Below are positions 7,686 through 17,433 of a stretch of 52,814 nucleotides of DNA, one piece after another; position 1 is the stretch's first letter; each line of letters begins with the position of its first letter. The DNA is from CAYHWW01 sp964360145 (GTDB lineage Bacteria > Bdellovibrionota > UBA1018 > CAYHWW01). Location of the stretch: contig CAYHWW010000006.1 of the NCBI GenBank assembly GCA_964360145.1, positions 1 through 52,814 of the forward strand, read 5' to 3'. Under the pieces are notes generated by a model that worked only from the letters and a program-made list of their open reading frames with translations, had not been told where the DNA came from and made no database searches. Made by a program: the position numbers and the translations under genes.

Positions 7686-9585
7686 AGATGATATACCCCA
7701 ACAGGGCGGCTAGCCCCAACAGCATGAACCCAGCGTAGGCCTGCACGGATCCCGTATGGAACAGGCGAATCACTTCGCCCGCGAAACGTGATGCGCGAGC
7801 CACTGCCAGCACGGAACCGTCCACAATAATAACGTCGATCACTTTCCACGTGAAATTTGAGACGGCTATCAATGGCCGGACAAAGATTAGGTCATAAAGT
7901 TCATCGACGTAATACTTATTGAAAAGCACCCTGTGCGCACCCGCCAAACTTCGAGCTATGCCCTTAGCCGTGTCGGGGTTTTTCACGAAGAGAGAGTAGC
8001 CAGCGCCCACCCCGATGACTGCAATAACCGTGGAAACCACCATGAGCACCCACTCCATTGAGGGGTTCGCTGCATCAAGACTGTGGGCGCCGATCACTGG
8101 TTCCAGCCAGTGCTCAAGGGCGGAGTAATGGGGAATGCCCAGGAACCCACCAACGATGGAGAGGACTGCCAACACCGCAAGGGGTACGACCATGAGCAGG
8201 GGGGACTCATGGGGATGCACCTCATGGTGATCGAAGCGCTCTTTACCGAGAAAGGTGAGGCAGAAAAGGCGGGTCATGTAAAACGCCGTGAGCAACGCCG
8301 TCAAAGCGCCCACACCCCAGAGCGCCACGCCACCCGCGCCATGGTGGCTCGCAAAGGCGCTCCAGAGAATTTCGTCCTTGGACCAAAAACCCGCCAGAGG
8401 CGGGATGCCCGCGATGGCGATGGTGCCGATGGCGAAGGTGGCGAAAGTCTTCGGCATGTACTTTTGCAGGCCGCCCATCTTCATGATGTCTTGCTCCTCA
8501 TGCATGCCATGAATCACGCTGCCGGACCCCAAAAACAACAACGCCTTGAAGAAGGCGTGGGTCATGAGATGAAACACGGCGGCACCATAGGCACCAACGC
8601 CCGCGGCCATGAACATGTAGCCCAGCTGGGACACAGTAGAGTAGGCGAGCACTTTCTTGATGTCCCGCTGTACGATGGCGATGGAGGCAGCGAAGAGTGC
8701 CGTTGCCGCGCCGATGCAGGAAATTAGCGTCAACGTCGTGGGACAAAGGGAGAAGGCGAAGTTCAAACGGACGATCATGTAGACGCCGGCAGTCACCATG
8801 GTGGCGGCGTGAATCAGCGCGGACACCGGCGTGGGGCCGGCCATGGCGTCGGGTAGCCACACATAGAGTGGAATTTGAGCCGACTTGCCCATGGCGCCCA
8901 CGAAGAGGCATATGGTGGCAACAGTGAGAAGTTCCACATTAGCCTGACCGCCAACGATCGCGGCCCTCAGCGCGGCGAAGTCCAGGGTGTGATATTCGCC
9001 GTAGAGATAAAACATGCCGATCAAGAAGCCCAGGTCGCCGATGCGATTCACGACAAAGGCTTTCATGCCGGCAGCAGCCTTATCGGAGTCCTCGTACCAG
9101 AACCCGATAAGAAGATAGGAGCACAAACCCACGCCCTCCCAGCCCAGAAACAGCACGGGGAGGCTGGCGCCCAACACCAAAGCCATCATGGCAAAACAGA
9201 ACAAGTTCAAGTAGGCGAAAAACCGACCGGGGGTCTTGTCGTGGTGCATGTAGCCCACGGAATAAACATGGATGAGAAAACCCACCCCGGATACAACGAG
9301 AGTCATGAGAGACGATAACGGATCGAGTCTCAACGCAAAGGGCAGGTCGAAGCCCATGGTGCTGATCCAGCTGAACAACACTTCCTCAATCACTCGCCCC
9401 TCATGGGGCAGGCCCGTCAGCGTGGTAAATGCCACAATCGCGCAGATAAATGAGCCCAGAATCGCAGCAGAGGCAATGCTGCCAGACACATTGGCGCTCA
9501 CCTTGCCGCGAGTGGCGGCGATGAGAATGCTATTGATGAGGAAACCCAGCAAAGGAAAGAGAAGGATGGCGGCTAACATCGTCAC
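7672..9585 (-). CDS. nuoL: NADH-quinone oxidoreductase subunit L
   Basis: The distal antiporter-like subunit of complex I, 637 residues. The TM5 Glu (FLGWEGVGLCSYLLIGFWYE), TM7 Lys with following motif (GKSAQIPLYVWLPDAMAGPT), TM8 His (SALIHAATMVTAG) and TM12 Lys (FWSKDEIL) are intact. The C-terminus holds the long lateral helix and the final transmembrane helix (about residues 540-637). Its start overlaps the nuoK stop by 4 nt. Confidence 0.97.
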   Translation of the reverse strand: MTMLAAILLFPLLGFLINSILIAATRGKVSANVSGSIASAAILGSFICAIVAFTTLTGLPHEGRVIEEVLFSWISTMGFDLPFALRLDPLSSLMTLVVSGVGFLIHVYSVGYMHHDKTPGRFFAYLNLFCFAMMALVLGASLPVLFLGWEGVGLCSYLLIGFWYEDSDKAAAGMKAFVVNRIGDLGFLIGMFYLYGEYHTLDFAALRAAIVGGQANVELLTVATICLFVGAMGKSAQIPLYVWLPDAMAGPTPVSALIHAATMVTAGVYMIVRLNFAFSLCPTTLTLISCIGAATALFAASIAIVQRDIKKVLAYSTVSQLGYMFMAAGVGAYGAAVFHLMTHAFFKALLFLGSGSVIHGMHEEQDIMKMGGLQKYMPKTFATFAIGTIAIAGIPPLAGFWSKDEILWSAFASHHGAGGVALWGVGALTALLTAFYMTRLFCLTFLGKERFDHHEVHPHESPLLMVVPLAVLAVLSIVGGFLGIPHYSALEHWLEPVIGAHSLDAANPSMEWVLMVVSTVIAVIGVGAGYSLFVKNPDTAKGIARSLAGAHRVLFNKYYVDELYDLIFVRPLIAVSNFTWKVIDVIIVDGSVLAVARASRFAGEVIRLFHTGSVQAYAGFMLLGLAALLGYIIYGLH

Positions 9586-9881
9586 TCCTTGAGCAGTTGA
9601 ATGTCTTCGGTGCTAGTGGTCTTCAAGTTCCTGAAGAGCGCGATCACGAGCCCCAGGCCCACCGCGGCTTCCGCCGCGGCCACGGTGATGATGAAAAAAA
9701 CGGCCATCTGGCCCGCGAGCTGATGCATTTCCCGCCCGAAAGCCACGAAGGTCACATTCACGCCATTGAGCATGAGTTCTAAGGACATCAGGATCACCAG
9801 GATATTCCTGCGCAGAAGCACACCGAAGAGGCCACACATGAATAAAACAGATCCGAAGATGACAAGGTTTTGTGTGGTCAT
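9582..9881 (-). CDS. nuoK: NADH-quinone oxidoreductase subunit K
   Basis: A three-helix subunit of the complex I membrane arm, 99 residues. Both membrane-buried glutamates of the family are present, in MSLELMLN and AAAEAAVG. In E. coli these correspond to positions about 36 and 72 and are needed for energy coupling (family knowledge). The preceding RRN loop is also conserved. It overlaps nuoJ and nuoL by 4 nt on each side. Confidence 0.97.
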   Translation of the reverse strand: MTTQNLVIFGSVLFMCGLFGVLLRRNILVILMSLELMLNGVNVTFVAFGREMHQLAGQMAVFFIITVAAAEAAVGLGLVIALFRNLKTTSTEDIQLLKE

Positions 9882-10414
9882 GTCTTGTGCCTTTTTGCGC
9901 GCTTGGCCAGAGCCACTGAACCGACGATGCCCACCAGCAGCAGCACGGACGTCAGCTCAAAGGGCAATATGTAATCAGAGAACATAAGCTCAGAGAGGGC
10001 GCGACTGTTGCCGCCGAGCTCCTTCACGCGCTCCAGCGTGAATAGCCCAGGCGTGGGAAACACCGTGCCATGGCGAAGAGCGAGATTGAAGCCCGCGATC
10101 AACGCGCCCAGCACCGCAAGAGCGAAGAACCTACCGAAGAACCCGCGGCCGAAATCACCGGCTGTGGCATCAGCATTGAGCAGCATGATCACGAAGACAA
10201 AGAGCACCATCACAGCGCCCGCATAAACAAGAATCTGTATGGCGGCGAGAAAATGAGCCTCCATGAGCGCGTAAATAGCGGCCATGCAGAAGAAGGTCAA
10301 CACTAGGCTAAAGGCCCCGGAGATGGGGTTTCGCGAGGTCACGACCCGCAGAGCCAACAGGCTCCCCAAGGCAGCGAAAACATAGAAGGAGATATCCATC
10401 GGTGTATGGGTCAT
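9878..10414 (-). CDS. nuoJ: NADH-quinone oxidoreductase subunit J
   Basis: Membrane-arm subunit of complex I, 178 residues and five predicted helices. TM3 carries the conserved Tyr-Ala-Gly-Ala stretch (QILVYAGAVMVLFVFVIML) that forms the pi-bulge region in known structures. The short C-terminal basic tail KRAKRHKT is probably cytoplasmic. It overlaps nuoI and nuoK by 4 nt each. Confidence 0.95.
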   Translation of the reverse strand: MTHTPMDISFYVFAALGSLLALRVVTSRNPISGAFSLVLTFFCMAAIYALMEAHFLAAIQILVYAGAVMVLFVFVIMLLNADATAGDFGRGFFGRFFALAVLGALIAGFNLALRHGTVFPTPGLFTLERVKELGGNSRALSELMFSDYILPFELTSVLLLVGIVGSVALAKRAKRHKT

Positions 10415-10860
10415 TTTTTACCCCTCTGCACTAGCAGCTTGTCCTTGTCATAAATGGTGTCTTCCCGTTCATATTCCGCCATCTCGTAAATAGTGCTGAG
10501 CTTGATGGCGTCCTTGGGACATGCCTCTTCACAAAAGCCGCAATAGCAGCAGCGCAGGATATCGATCTCGAATTTTATGGGATACTTCTCTTTGTCTTCC
10601 CGCTCGCCAGCCTCGATGTGGATGCACTCAGAAGGGCATACCGTGGGGCAGAGCATGCAGGCCGTGCAGTTCTCCACGCCGTTTACCGACTTGATGTAGT
10701 GAAGGCCCCGAAAGCGCTCGGAGTAGTTGCGCCGCTCTTCAGGGTACTGAATGGTGACATTCTTGACGAAGAGCATGTTGCGCATGGTGATCCATAGCCC
10801 CAACAGGATGTCTTTGAAGTAGAGCTTCTGGAGCAGGCTTTCTTTGGATTTGACGAGCAT
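10411..10860 (-). CDS. nuoI: NADH-quinone oxidoreductase subunit I
   Basis: A peripheral-arm ferredoxin-like subunit carrying clusters N6a and N6b, which pass electrons to NuoB. Two CxxCxxCxxxCP motifs are visible (CTACMLCPTVCPSEC and CYCGFCEEACPKDA). It has 149 residues and an N-terminal amphipathic segment that contacts the membrane. It starts at 10860, 15 nt after nuoH. A good ribosome-binding site (GGAGGT) lies just upstream on the minus strand. Confidence 0.97.
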   Translation of the reverse strand: MLVKSKESLLQKLYFKDILLGLWITMRNMLFVKNVTIQYPEERRNYSERFRGLHYIKSVNGVENCTACMLCPTVCPSECIHIEAGEREDKEKYPIKFEIDILRCCYCGFCEEACPKDAIKLSTIYEMAEYEREDTIYDKDKLLVQRGKK

Positions 10861-10875
10861 GGTCCTACCTCCAGG

Positions 10876-12009
10876 TCAGATTATCTTAAGATAGATGAGT
10901 AACGCCGTGATCACTACGTTGGCCAAGGAAAGCGGCAGCATCACTTTCCAGCCCAGGTCCATGAGTTGGTCGTAGCGGAACCGAGGCAGTGTCCAGCGCA
11001 CCCAGACGAAGAGCCACATGAGGAAACTCACCTTACCCACGAATGCAGCAAGTTGCAGGACCACAGTGGCCACATTCAGTGCATTCAGCACCGATAATGC
11101 GGGCACCGCCGCGATGAGCGGCATAAACACATGGTTGGCCAACGGCTCCACGGCAAAGCCCAGGGGCCAGAAGTCAAAACCCCCGAGGAACAGCGTGGTC
11201 ACCATCGCGGAACCCACCAGCATGTTCATGTATTCCGCCATGAAGAACAGGGCGAATTTCATGCTGCCGTATTCCAGATGGAAACCCGCGACGAGCTCAG
11301 ACTCGCCTTCCGGCAAATCGAAGGGGAGGCGGTTGGTCTCAGCGTAAATGGACGTGAGGAAAATCAGGAACCCCAAGGGCTGAATGAAGATGCCCCACTT
11401 GTGCACGGGCCCCAGCCACAGCTGGGATTGCCCCGCCACGATTTCAGCAGGAGACAGGCTTTCGAACACCATGAGAATGCCGAGTATGGAAATCCCCAAT
11501 GGCAACTCATAACTGATCATCTGCGCTGAACTTCTAAGGCCCCCCAGCATCGCGTATTTATTCCGGGAGGACCACCCGGCGAGAATAATGCCATAGACTC
11601 CCATGCTTGCGATGGAGAGCACATAGAGCACGCCCACGTTGAGGTTCGTGAGCTGCATGTTCACGATGCGATCACCAATCTGCAACTGACCGGCGAAAGG
11701 CACCACAGCGAAGGTCATGAATGCCACGATGACAGACAGGGCCGGAGCCAAAAGAAAGTAGAATTTTTCCACGTGGTCCGGAACCAGATCTTCTTTAAAG
11801 ATGAACTTGACCACGTCCGCCAAGGACTGGAACAGCCCCAGGGGGCCCACCCTGTTAGGCCCCGTGCGGTTTTGCATGAAGGCGGAGCCACGGCGCTCCA
11901 CCCAAACCATGATGGGAACAATATTCACAAAGGCAAAGCAGACGATGCCGATCTTCAGCAGCATGGAAATCCACTCAAACTGATCCATTGTCGGCGTAAT
12001 CACGTCCAC
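10876..12009 (-). CDS. nuoH: NADH-quinone oxidoreductase subunit H
   Basis: Membrane subunit forming most of the quinone chamber and the start of the proton path. It has 377 residues. Conserved features are VERRGSAFMQNRTGPNRVGP, the TM5 Glu (SYELPLG) and the loop AETNRLPFDLPEGESELVAG followed by LEYGS. The start given is GTG at 12009, with GAGGTGG upstream and a 10-nt overlap with nuoG. An in-frame ATG at 11988 is an alternative that would remove seven residues. Confidence 0.95.
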   Translation of the reverse strand: MDVITPTMDQFEWISMLLKIGIVCFAFVNIVPIMVWVERRGSAFMQNRTGPNRVGPLGLFQSLADVVKFIFKEDLVPDHVEKFYFLLAPALSVIVAFMTFAVVPFAGQLQIGDRIVNMQLTNLNVGVLYVLSIASMGVYGIILAGWSSRNKYAMLGGLRSSAQMISYELPLGISILGILMVFESLSPAEIVAGQSQLWLGPVHKWGIFIQPLGFLIFLTSIYAETNRLPFDLPEGESELVAGFHLEYGSMKFALFFMAEYMNMLVGSAMVTTLFLGGFDFWPLGFAVEPLANHVFMPLIAAVPALSVLNALNVATVVLQLAAFVGKVSFLMWLFVWVRWTLPRFRYDQLMDLGWKVMLPLSLANVVITALLIYLKII

Positions 12010-13388
12010 AACTTCACCACCTCAGCAACGGACTTGCTGCTGCCCCGGGGATCAATGGACTTCATGAGCTTCTGCTCCCGTCCCTGGAAGTTCACGATAG
12101 TGCCGGACTTCTCCGCATAGGAAAGCCCTGGAAGCACCACTTCGAAACCCATGGCATCCGCAGCTTCGAACACACCAAAGCCAACCACGGCGCCCTTAAG
12201 CCCCGCGGGCATCTGGGAACGTCCGCCACCCACAACCAGGATCGCGTCATAGGAGCCCGAACCTCTGTAGGCCTTGATGCCAAGCTTCTCCGCACCATGT
12301 AAATTCGAAGTTTTGCTTGTTCTCTTCAAGATTTTGTCCGCATCAGCATCATCTTTGGCAGAGTGGACATCCGGCGTGCCAAAGTGGAATACCGCCGCCC
12401 CCTTCACCTCGGAGTCGGCGAAATGCGTCAGCGCGGAGAGTTCCTCGTTGGTGAGGTCCGAGCCCGCAAGCACGAGGACCTTGCCCACAAGCACTTCTTT
12501 GGCCCGTGCAACCGCTCTCTTCCAGTCTACGCGGGCAAGCCCACCCTCTTTGAGCACCTGGGGCTCAATCACCCGCGATTCGCTATTCACGTAATGGAAG
12601 TTGAAGCGGCCCTCATCGCAGATCCACCACTTATTCACGTCCTGATTCTCTCGGGGCATGATGCGGTGAACAGCGCCGCCTTCGTGGTGAAGCTCAATGT
12701 TGCAGCCACGGCTGCAACCCTCACAAATGCTGGGGGTCTTCTTGAGGTACCACACACGCTTTTTGAAGCGGAAGTCCTTCAACGTCAACGACCCCGTGGG
12801 ACAGATGTCCGCCAGGTTGCCAGCGTATTCGGTCTCAAGGGGCTTGCCGTCCGACGTGGTGATCTCCGTGGCGTTACCACGCTTCAGCGCTATCATTTCC
12901 CGGGATCCGCCCACCTCGTCACAGAAGCGGATGCACCGGGTACAGTGGATGCACCGGTTCATGTTCTTCTTGATGACCGGGCCCATGTCGAGATCCATGA
13001 AGGTGCGGCGCATCTCTTCATAGCGACTGTCCGCCGCACCATAATCAAAACTATAGTTCTGTAGGTCGCACTCACCGGATTTGTCGCAGATAGGGCAGTC
13101 CAAGGGGTGGTTTGCGAGCAGAAATTCCATGACGGAAGACTGCATGGACTTGGCCTTCTCGCTGGCAGTCTTGATGTTCATGCCATCGGCGATAGGGGTG
13201 GAGCATGCCGTCTGCAACTTAGGCATTTTTTCAATTTCAACAGCGCACATGCGGCACTGGGCCACCACCGTAAGCGCGGGGTGATAACAAAACCGAGGGA
13301 TCTTAACCCCCACGCGGTCCGCGAGCTCGATCACCGTCTCGCCGGGCCTGAATTCATACTCTTTGCCATCAAGGGTGCATTTAGGCAT
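12000..13388 (-). CDS. nuoG: NADH-quinone oxidoreductase subunit G, short form
   Basis: Fe-S subunit of the NADH-oxidising arm. It has the [2Fe-2S] site (CYHP...CRMC...C, about residues 34-62), the His-ligated [4Fe-4S] site (HPLDCPICDKSGEC), the next [4Fe-4S] site (CIHCTRCIRFC...ICPTGSL), and an additional CEGCSRGC...C set (about residues 220-255) corresponding to cluster N7. It has only 462 residues, compared with about 700-900 for many relatives, so most of the molybdopterin-oxidoreductase-like C-terminal half is missing. The reading frame ends cleanly at the nuoH overlap and shows no sign of a frameshift; short NuoG forms are known. Start ATG at 13388, overlapping nuoF by 8 nt. Confidence 0.93.
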   Translation of the reverse strand: MPKCTLDGKEYEFRPGETVIELADRVGVKIPRFCYHPALTVVAQCRMCAVEIEKMPKLQTACSTPIADGMNIKTASEKAKSMQSSVMEFLLANHPLDCPICDKSGECDLQNYSFDYGAADSRYEEMRRTFMDLDMGPVIKKNMNRCIHCTRCIRFCDEVGGSREMIALKRGNATEITTSDGKPLETEYAGNLADICPTGSLTLKDFRFKKRVWYLKKTPSICEGCSRGCNIELHHEGGAVHRIMPRENQDVNKWWICDEGRFNFHYVNSESRVIEPQVLKEGGLARVDWKRAVARAKEVLVGKVLVLAGSDLTNEELSALTHFADSEVKGAAVFHFGTPDVHSAKDDADADKILKRTSKTSNLHGAEKLGIKAYRGSGSYDAILVVGGGRSQMPAGLKGAVVGFGVFEAADAMGFEVVLPGLSYAEKSGTIVNFQGREQKLMKSIDPRGSSKSVAEVVKLWT

Positions 13389-14688
13389 GGGCTCCCCCTT
13401 TGATTAAATCTTCAAACTCGGTTCGGAATTTTTTAACGAAACTGGCCACGGGGCCGGCCGCGGCATCGCCAAGGGCGCACAGCGTCTTGCCGTTGATGTT
13501 GTCCGCGATGCTCAAGAGCAGGTCCAAGTCCGCCTGTTTGCCTCGGCCCGTTTCGATGCGGTAGAGCACGTCCTCCATCCACCGGGTGCCCTCCCGACAG
13601 GGCGTGCACTGACCACAGGACTCATGGGCGTAAAAATGAGTGATAATCCGTATGGCCTTGATGAGGGGGAATGAGTCATCGATGACGATAACCCCGCAAG
13701 AGCCCAACATGGTGCCAGCTTTCATCATGGGTTCAACATCGAGGGCCACATCCAGCTCATGGGGCGCCATCACGGGGGCCGATGACCCCCCGGGAATCAC
13801 GGCGCGCAACTTACGGTTGCCGCTGATGCCACCGCAGTGGTCATAAATGAGCTCGCGCAGTGTCACGGTGCCGCAAGGGAACTCGTAGAGGCCGGGCTTG
13901 TTCACATGGCCGGAGACACAATAGAGGCGCGTGCCCCCACTGTTGGGAAACTTACCCAACTTGGCATAGGCCTCGCCTCCGTTATTGATGATCCACGGGA
14001 TGGCAGCCAACGTCTCAACGTTGTTCACGATGGTGGGGCCGCCAAAGGCTCCTTTGATCGCGGGGAAGGGGGGTTTCACCCTGGGCTCGCCGCGCTTGCC
14101 TTCAAGGCTGTTGAGCAAGCCCGTTTCTTCGCCACAGATGTAAGCACCGGCACCGCGGTGCACGTAGAGATCGAACTTGAAGCCCGACTTCATAACATTG
14201 TCACCGAGGTAACCCTCGTCGTAGGCTTCCGCGATGGCTTTTTCGAGCATTTTCGCTTCATTCACGTATTCGCCACGAATGTAAATGAAACCCACGTGGG
14301 CGCCGATGGCGTGAGCACCAATGATCATGCCTTCGATCAACATGTGGGGCGAATAGACGATAATGGCCCGGTCCTTGAACGTGCCGGGCTCTGATTCGTC
14401 GGCGTTGCACACCAGATATTTCGCCGTGGGCGACTGCTTGGGAATAAATCCCCACTTCATACCCGTGGGAAAACCCGCGCCTCCGCGCCCCCGGATGTTG
14501 GACTTCTTGACTTCACTGATGACGTCGTCCTGGCTCATGGAGAGCGCTTTTTTTGCCGCCTCGTAGCCGCCATGCTTGGCGTAATAGCCCAGGGGCGGCG
14601 CCTCATCGTTATAGAAAAACCTCGAAACGATGAAGGGCTCCCGGCCCTGAGGTGTTGTAAAGCCAAAATTCGTATTCTTGATCTTCAT
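13381..14688 (-). CDS. nuoF: NADH-quinone oxidoreductase subunit F
   Basis: Binds NADH and FMN and carries cluster N3, and is the electron entry point of complex I. It has 435 residues. The glycine-rich NADH/FMN region (GRGGAGFPTGMKW, about residues 70-82) is present, as are YICGEETGLLNSLEG and the N3 motif SCGQCTPCREG with its distant fourth Cys (TLCALGDAA). It overlaps nuoE by 4 nt. Only this cluster has an F subunit; the upstream paralogous cluster does not. Confidence 0.97.
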   Translation of the reverse strand: MKIKNTNFGFTTPQGREPFIVSRFFYNDEAPPLGYYAKHGGYEAAKKALSMSQDDVISEVKKSNIRGRGGAGFPTGMKWGFIPKQSPTAKYLVCNADESEPGTFKDRAIIVYSPHMLIEGMIIGAHAIGAHVGFIYIRGEYVNEAKMLEKAIAEAYDEGYLGDNVMKSGFKFDLYVHRGAGAYICGEETGLLNSLEGKRGEPRVKPPFPAIKGAFGGPTIVNNVETLAAIPWIINNGGEAYAKLGKFPNSGGTRLYCVSGHVNKPGLYEFPCGTVTLRELIYDHCGGISGNRKLRAVIPGGSSAPVMAPHELDVALDVEPMMKAGTMLGSCGVIVIDDSFPLIKAIRIITHFYAHESCGQCTPCREGTRWMEDVLYRIETGRGKQADLDLLLSIADNINGKTLCALGDAAAGPVASFVKKFRTEFEDLIKGGAHA

Positions 14689-15161
14689 GGCAGCTCCGCC
14701 AGCGTGCGGTCGAGGGCCTCTTTCGACATGTCCTCATGATAGTCATCGTTGATTTGAACCACCGGCGCGGTGCCGCAAGCGCCCAAACACTCCATGTGGC
14801 TGATGGTGAACTTGCCGTCTTTCGTCGTCTCGCCAGCATGAATGCCGAGCTTCTTCTCGCAATGGTGCAGCACTTCTTCCGCTCCTCGGAGACAGCAGGA
14901 AATATTGGTGCAAAACTGAAGGTGGTACTTACCCACGGGCTTCAGATTATACATGGTGTAGAAGGTAATCACCTCCCGCACGATGGAGGGCTCGATATCG
15001 ATGGCAGCGGCCACCTCGTCCATCAGCTCCTTGGAAACCCAGCCATATTCTTTCTGTGCCAAGTGCAACGCAGGCAAGAGAAGAGCCTGATTGGTCGGAT
15101 AACGAGGCTTCAGTTTCTTAATCTCTTTGTAAAACTCTTCCGAAAGCTGTTTTTGGGTCAT
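14685..15161 (-). CDS. nuoE: NADH-quinone oxidoreductase subunit E
   Basis: A thioredoxin-like subunit with the [2Fe-2S] cluster N1a, partner of NuoF. It has 158 residues. Cluster ligands appear as CTNISC in the first loop and CLGACG in the second. It overlaps nuoD and nuoF by 4 nt each. Confidence 0.96.
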   Translation of the reverse strand: MTQKQLSEEFYKEIKKLKPRYPTNQALLLPALHLAQKEYGWVSKELMDEVAAAIDIEPSIVREVITFYTMYNLKPVGKYHLQFCTNISCCLRGAEEVLHHCEKKLGIHAGETTKDGKFTISHMECLGACGTAPVVQINDDYHEDMSKEALDRTLAELP

Positions 15162-16384
15162 CGATCGAGCTCCCCCGCGATGATATTGATGCTACCGACG
15201 GCGGACACAAGGTCGCCGATCATCTGGCCTTGAACCATCTCGTCCAAGCCTTGGAACATATAGAACGACGGGGAGCGGATGCGCATGCGCCATGCCTTCG
15301 GCCCACCCCGGCTGATGATATAAAAACCAAGCTCGCCGTTGGGGCCTTCCGTGCGCGAATACGCTTCGCCCGGGGGCATATCGAAGCCCTCCATGAAAAA
15401 CTTGAAGTGATGAATGAGTGCTTCCATGGAGTTATGAACCCGCTCTTTCGCGGGAATGCGCACGCGTTTGTCCTCCACCCAAATGGGGCCAGAGGTCGGG
15501 CACTTATCCGCAAGCTGACGAAGAATTTTCACGGACTCGCGGATTTCCGCCACGCGGATCAAGTAACGGTCGTACACATCGCCATTGGTGCCAATGGGCA
15601 CATCGAAATCCACCACATCGTATTTGAGGGCCGAGTTAGGTTCGTCGCGCCGCAGGTCGATATTGATGTTGCTGGCCCGAGCGGCGGGACCGGTGAACGA
15701 ATAGCTCATGGCCTGCTCACGAGTAAACACGCCAACACCCTTGGTGCGCTGAAGCCAAATTTTATTGTTGGTAAGCAGGCGATCCATTTCATTGAACGCC
15801 GGCTCGAACCCATCCAGCCACTTGCGCAGAGCCGGCAGGAACTCCGCGGGGGGGTCGAAGCTCAAGCCACCGATGCGGGTATAGTTGGTGGTGAGCCGGG
15901 ATCCACACAACATCTCAATGAGCGTGTACGCCTCTTCCCGCTGGTGGAAGCCATACAAAAAGAACGTAAAAGCCCCAAGATCCACCGCATTGATGCCAAT
16001 GCAGATAATGTGGTCGATGATGCGGGCGATCTCGCAACAGATGGTACGGATATACTTGGTGCGCTCAGGCACCTCGATGCCCAAAAGATTCTCAACCGCC
16101 ATGGTGTAGGTGACGTTGTTGTTGAGCGCGGAACAGTAGTTGAGTCGGTCCGTGTAGGGGATGAACTTGTGATAGGTCAGCTGTTCGCCGATTTTCTCCA
16201 TCGCTCGATGGAGATAGCCGATCTCGCTGACACTGCGCTCAATGGTTTCCCCGTTGAGGCGGCACATCACCCGCAACGTGCCGTGCGTGGCGGGGTGGGA
16301 TGGGCCGATGTTCACGAAGATGTGTGAGTCTTCGTAGATCTCGTCGCTGTCTTTAAATGTGAGAGGGTTTTGGATCTGGTTCAT
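15158..16384 (-). CDS. nuoD: NADH-quinone oxidoreductase subunit D
   Basis: A [NiFe]-hydrogenase-large-subunit-like protein that forms the quinone head-group site with NuoB. It has 408 residues. The quinone-site loop is the canonical GPSHPATHGTLRV, with both His, and the quinone-site Tyr is in TDRLNYCSA. The C-terminus ends with the family signature GELDR. NuoD is separate from NuoC, unlike the fused NuoCD of E. coli. Confidence 0.97.
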   Translation of the reverse strand: MNQIQNPLTFKDSDEIYEDSHIFVNIGPSHPATHGTLRVMCRLNGETIERSVSEIGYLHRAMEKIGEQLTYHKFIPYTDRLNYCSALNNNVTYTMAVENLLGIEVPERTKYIRTICCEIARIIDHIICIGINAVDLGAFTFFLYGFHQREEAYTLIEMLCGSRLTTNYTRIGGLSFDPPAEFLPALRKWLDGFEPAFNEMDRLLTNNKIWLQRTKGVGVFTREQAMSYSFTGPAARASNINIDLRRDEPNSALKYDVVDFDVPIGTNGDVYDRYLIRVAEIRESVKILRQLADKCPTSGPIWVEDKRVRIPAKERVHNSMEALIHHFKFFMEGFDMPPGEAYSRTEGPNGELGFYIISRGGPKAWRMRIRSPSFYMFQGLDEMVQGQMIGDLVSAVGSINIIAGELDR

Positions 16385-16387
16385 GGA

Positions 16388-16906
16388 TCATCCCCTCAAA
16401 AGCTTTTCTGGGATGGGCTCGGCATCGAGGAAGAGCTGATATTTACGCCAATAGTAATCTTTGCGCTGGGGATGGCCCTCGAAACGCTCGTCCATCATAA
16501 TGCGACGAAGATCAGGGTGGCCATCAAAACGAACGCCGTACATATCCCAAACCTCGCGTTCCGCCCAGTTCGCGGCCTTCCAAAGCGTCGTTGCCGTAGG
16601 ACAGGTCTCACCGTCGGCGAGACGACACTTCACCCGGAGACGCTGATGATGGGCTGGCGAGTACAAATTGTACACCATGACAAAACGACCATTGGTCTCT
16701 TCAGCTTGGCCCTGATCATCATAGGCGGTGAGGTCAGCCAGGAACTCGAAACGCATGTCAGCGTCGCCCCTCAAGTACGCAAGAAGGTCCATGAGACGGG
16801 CCTTGGTGACAAAAACCATGGGGCACTGCACGCGGTCTAGCTCGATGGACTGGATGTCGCCGTCGAATTTGGACTTCAGCTTTTCAAGCTTCGCATCACG
16901 ATCCAT
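16388..16906 (-). CDS. nuoC: NADH-quinone oxidoreductase subunit C
   Basis: The 30-kDa structural subunit of the peripheral arm, 172 residues. The family signature is visible as AEREVWDMYGVRFDGHPDLR followed by GHPQRKDY. It carries no cofactor. It is placed 6 nt after nuoB and 3 nt before nuoD in the operon. Confidence 0.96.
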   Translation of the reverse strand: MDRDAKLEKLKSKFDGDIQSIELDRVQCPMVFVTKARLMDLLAYLRGDADMRFEFLADLTAYDDQGQAEETNGRFVMVYNLYSPAHHQRLRVKCRLADGETCPTATTLWKAANWAEREVWDMYGVRFDGHPDLRRIMMDERFEGHPQRKDYYWRKYQLFLDAEPIPEKLLRG

Positions 16907-16912
16907 GGCGCC

Positions 16913-17404
16913 TCACCTCATCAAACGCTGTGCGCGGGAGGAAGATCCCTCACCACGAGCAATCTTGTCTTGGAGTTTCATCAGGCCGTGGATGACCCCC
17001 TCAGGGGTCGGCGGGCAGCCGGGAATGTAGATATCCACGGGAATCACGCAATCGACGCCCTGAAGCACGCTGTAGGTATCGAACATGCCGCCCGAAGAGG
17101 CGCAGACGCCGAAGGCCATGACCCACTTAGGGTCGGACATTTGGTCGTAAATAGTCTTCAGCACCGGCGCCATCTTGTTGGTGATGGTGCCCGCCACGAT
17201 GAGCATGTCGCTTTGTCTCGGAGAAAACCGCACGACCTCGGCGCCGAAACGGGACATGTCGTAGTCCGCCGACAAAACGGCCATCATCTCAATGCCACAG
17301 CAGGAGGTACCAAAGGGCATGGGCCACAGGGAGTTTTTACGACCCCAGTTGGCTAGCGCGTCCACCGTTGTGGTGATGAATCCAGGTGAACCATCTTTGG
17401 ACAT
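16913..17404 (-). CDS. nuoB: NADH-quinone oxidoreductase subunit B
   Basis: Carries the terminal [4Fe-4S] cluster N2, which reduces quinone. It has 163 residues. All four ligands are visible: the tandem Cys in TSCCGIEM, the Cys in FGVCASSGG, and the Cys in IPGCPPTPE. The second gene of the 14-subunit operon. Confidence 0.97.
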   Translation of the reverse strand: MSKDGSPGFITTTVDALANWGRKNSLWPMPFGTSCCGIEMMAVLSADYDMSRFGAEVVRFSPRQSDMLIVAGTITNKMAPVLKTIYDQMSDPKWVMAFGVCASSGGMFDTYSVLQGVDCVIPVDIYIPGCPPTPEGVIHGLMKLQDKIARGEGSSSRAQRLMR

Positions 17405-17433
17405 TGATCACTCCTTCGCTCGGTAGAGATGCT

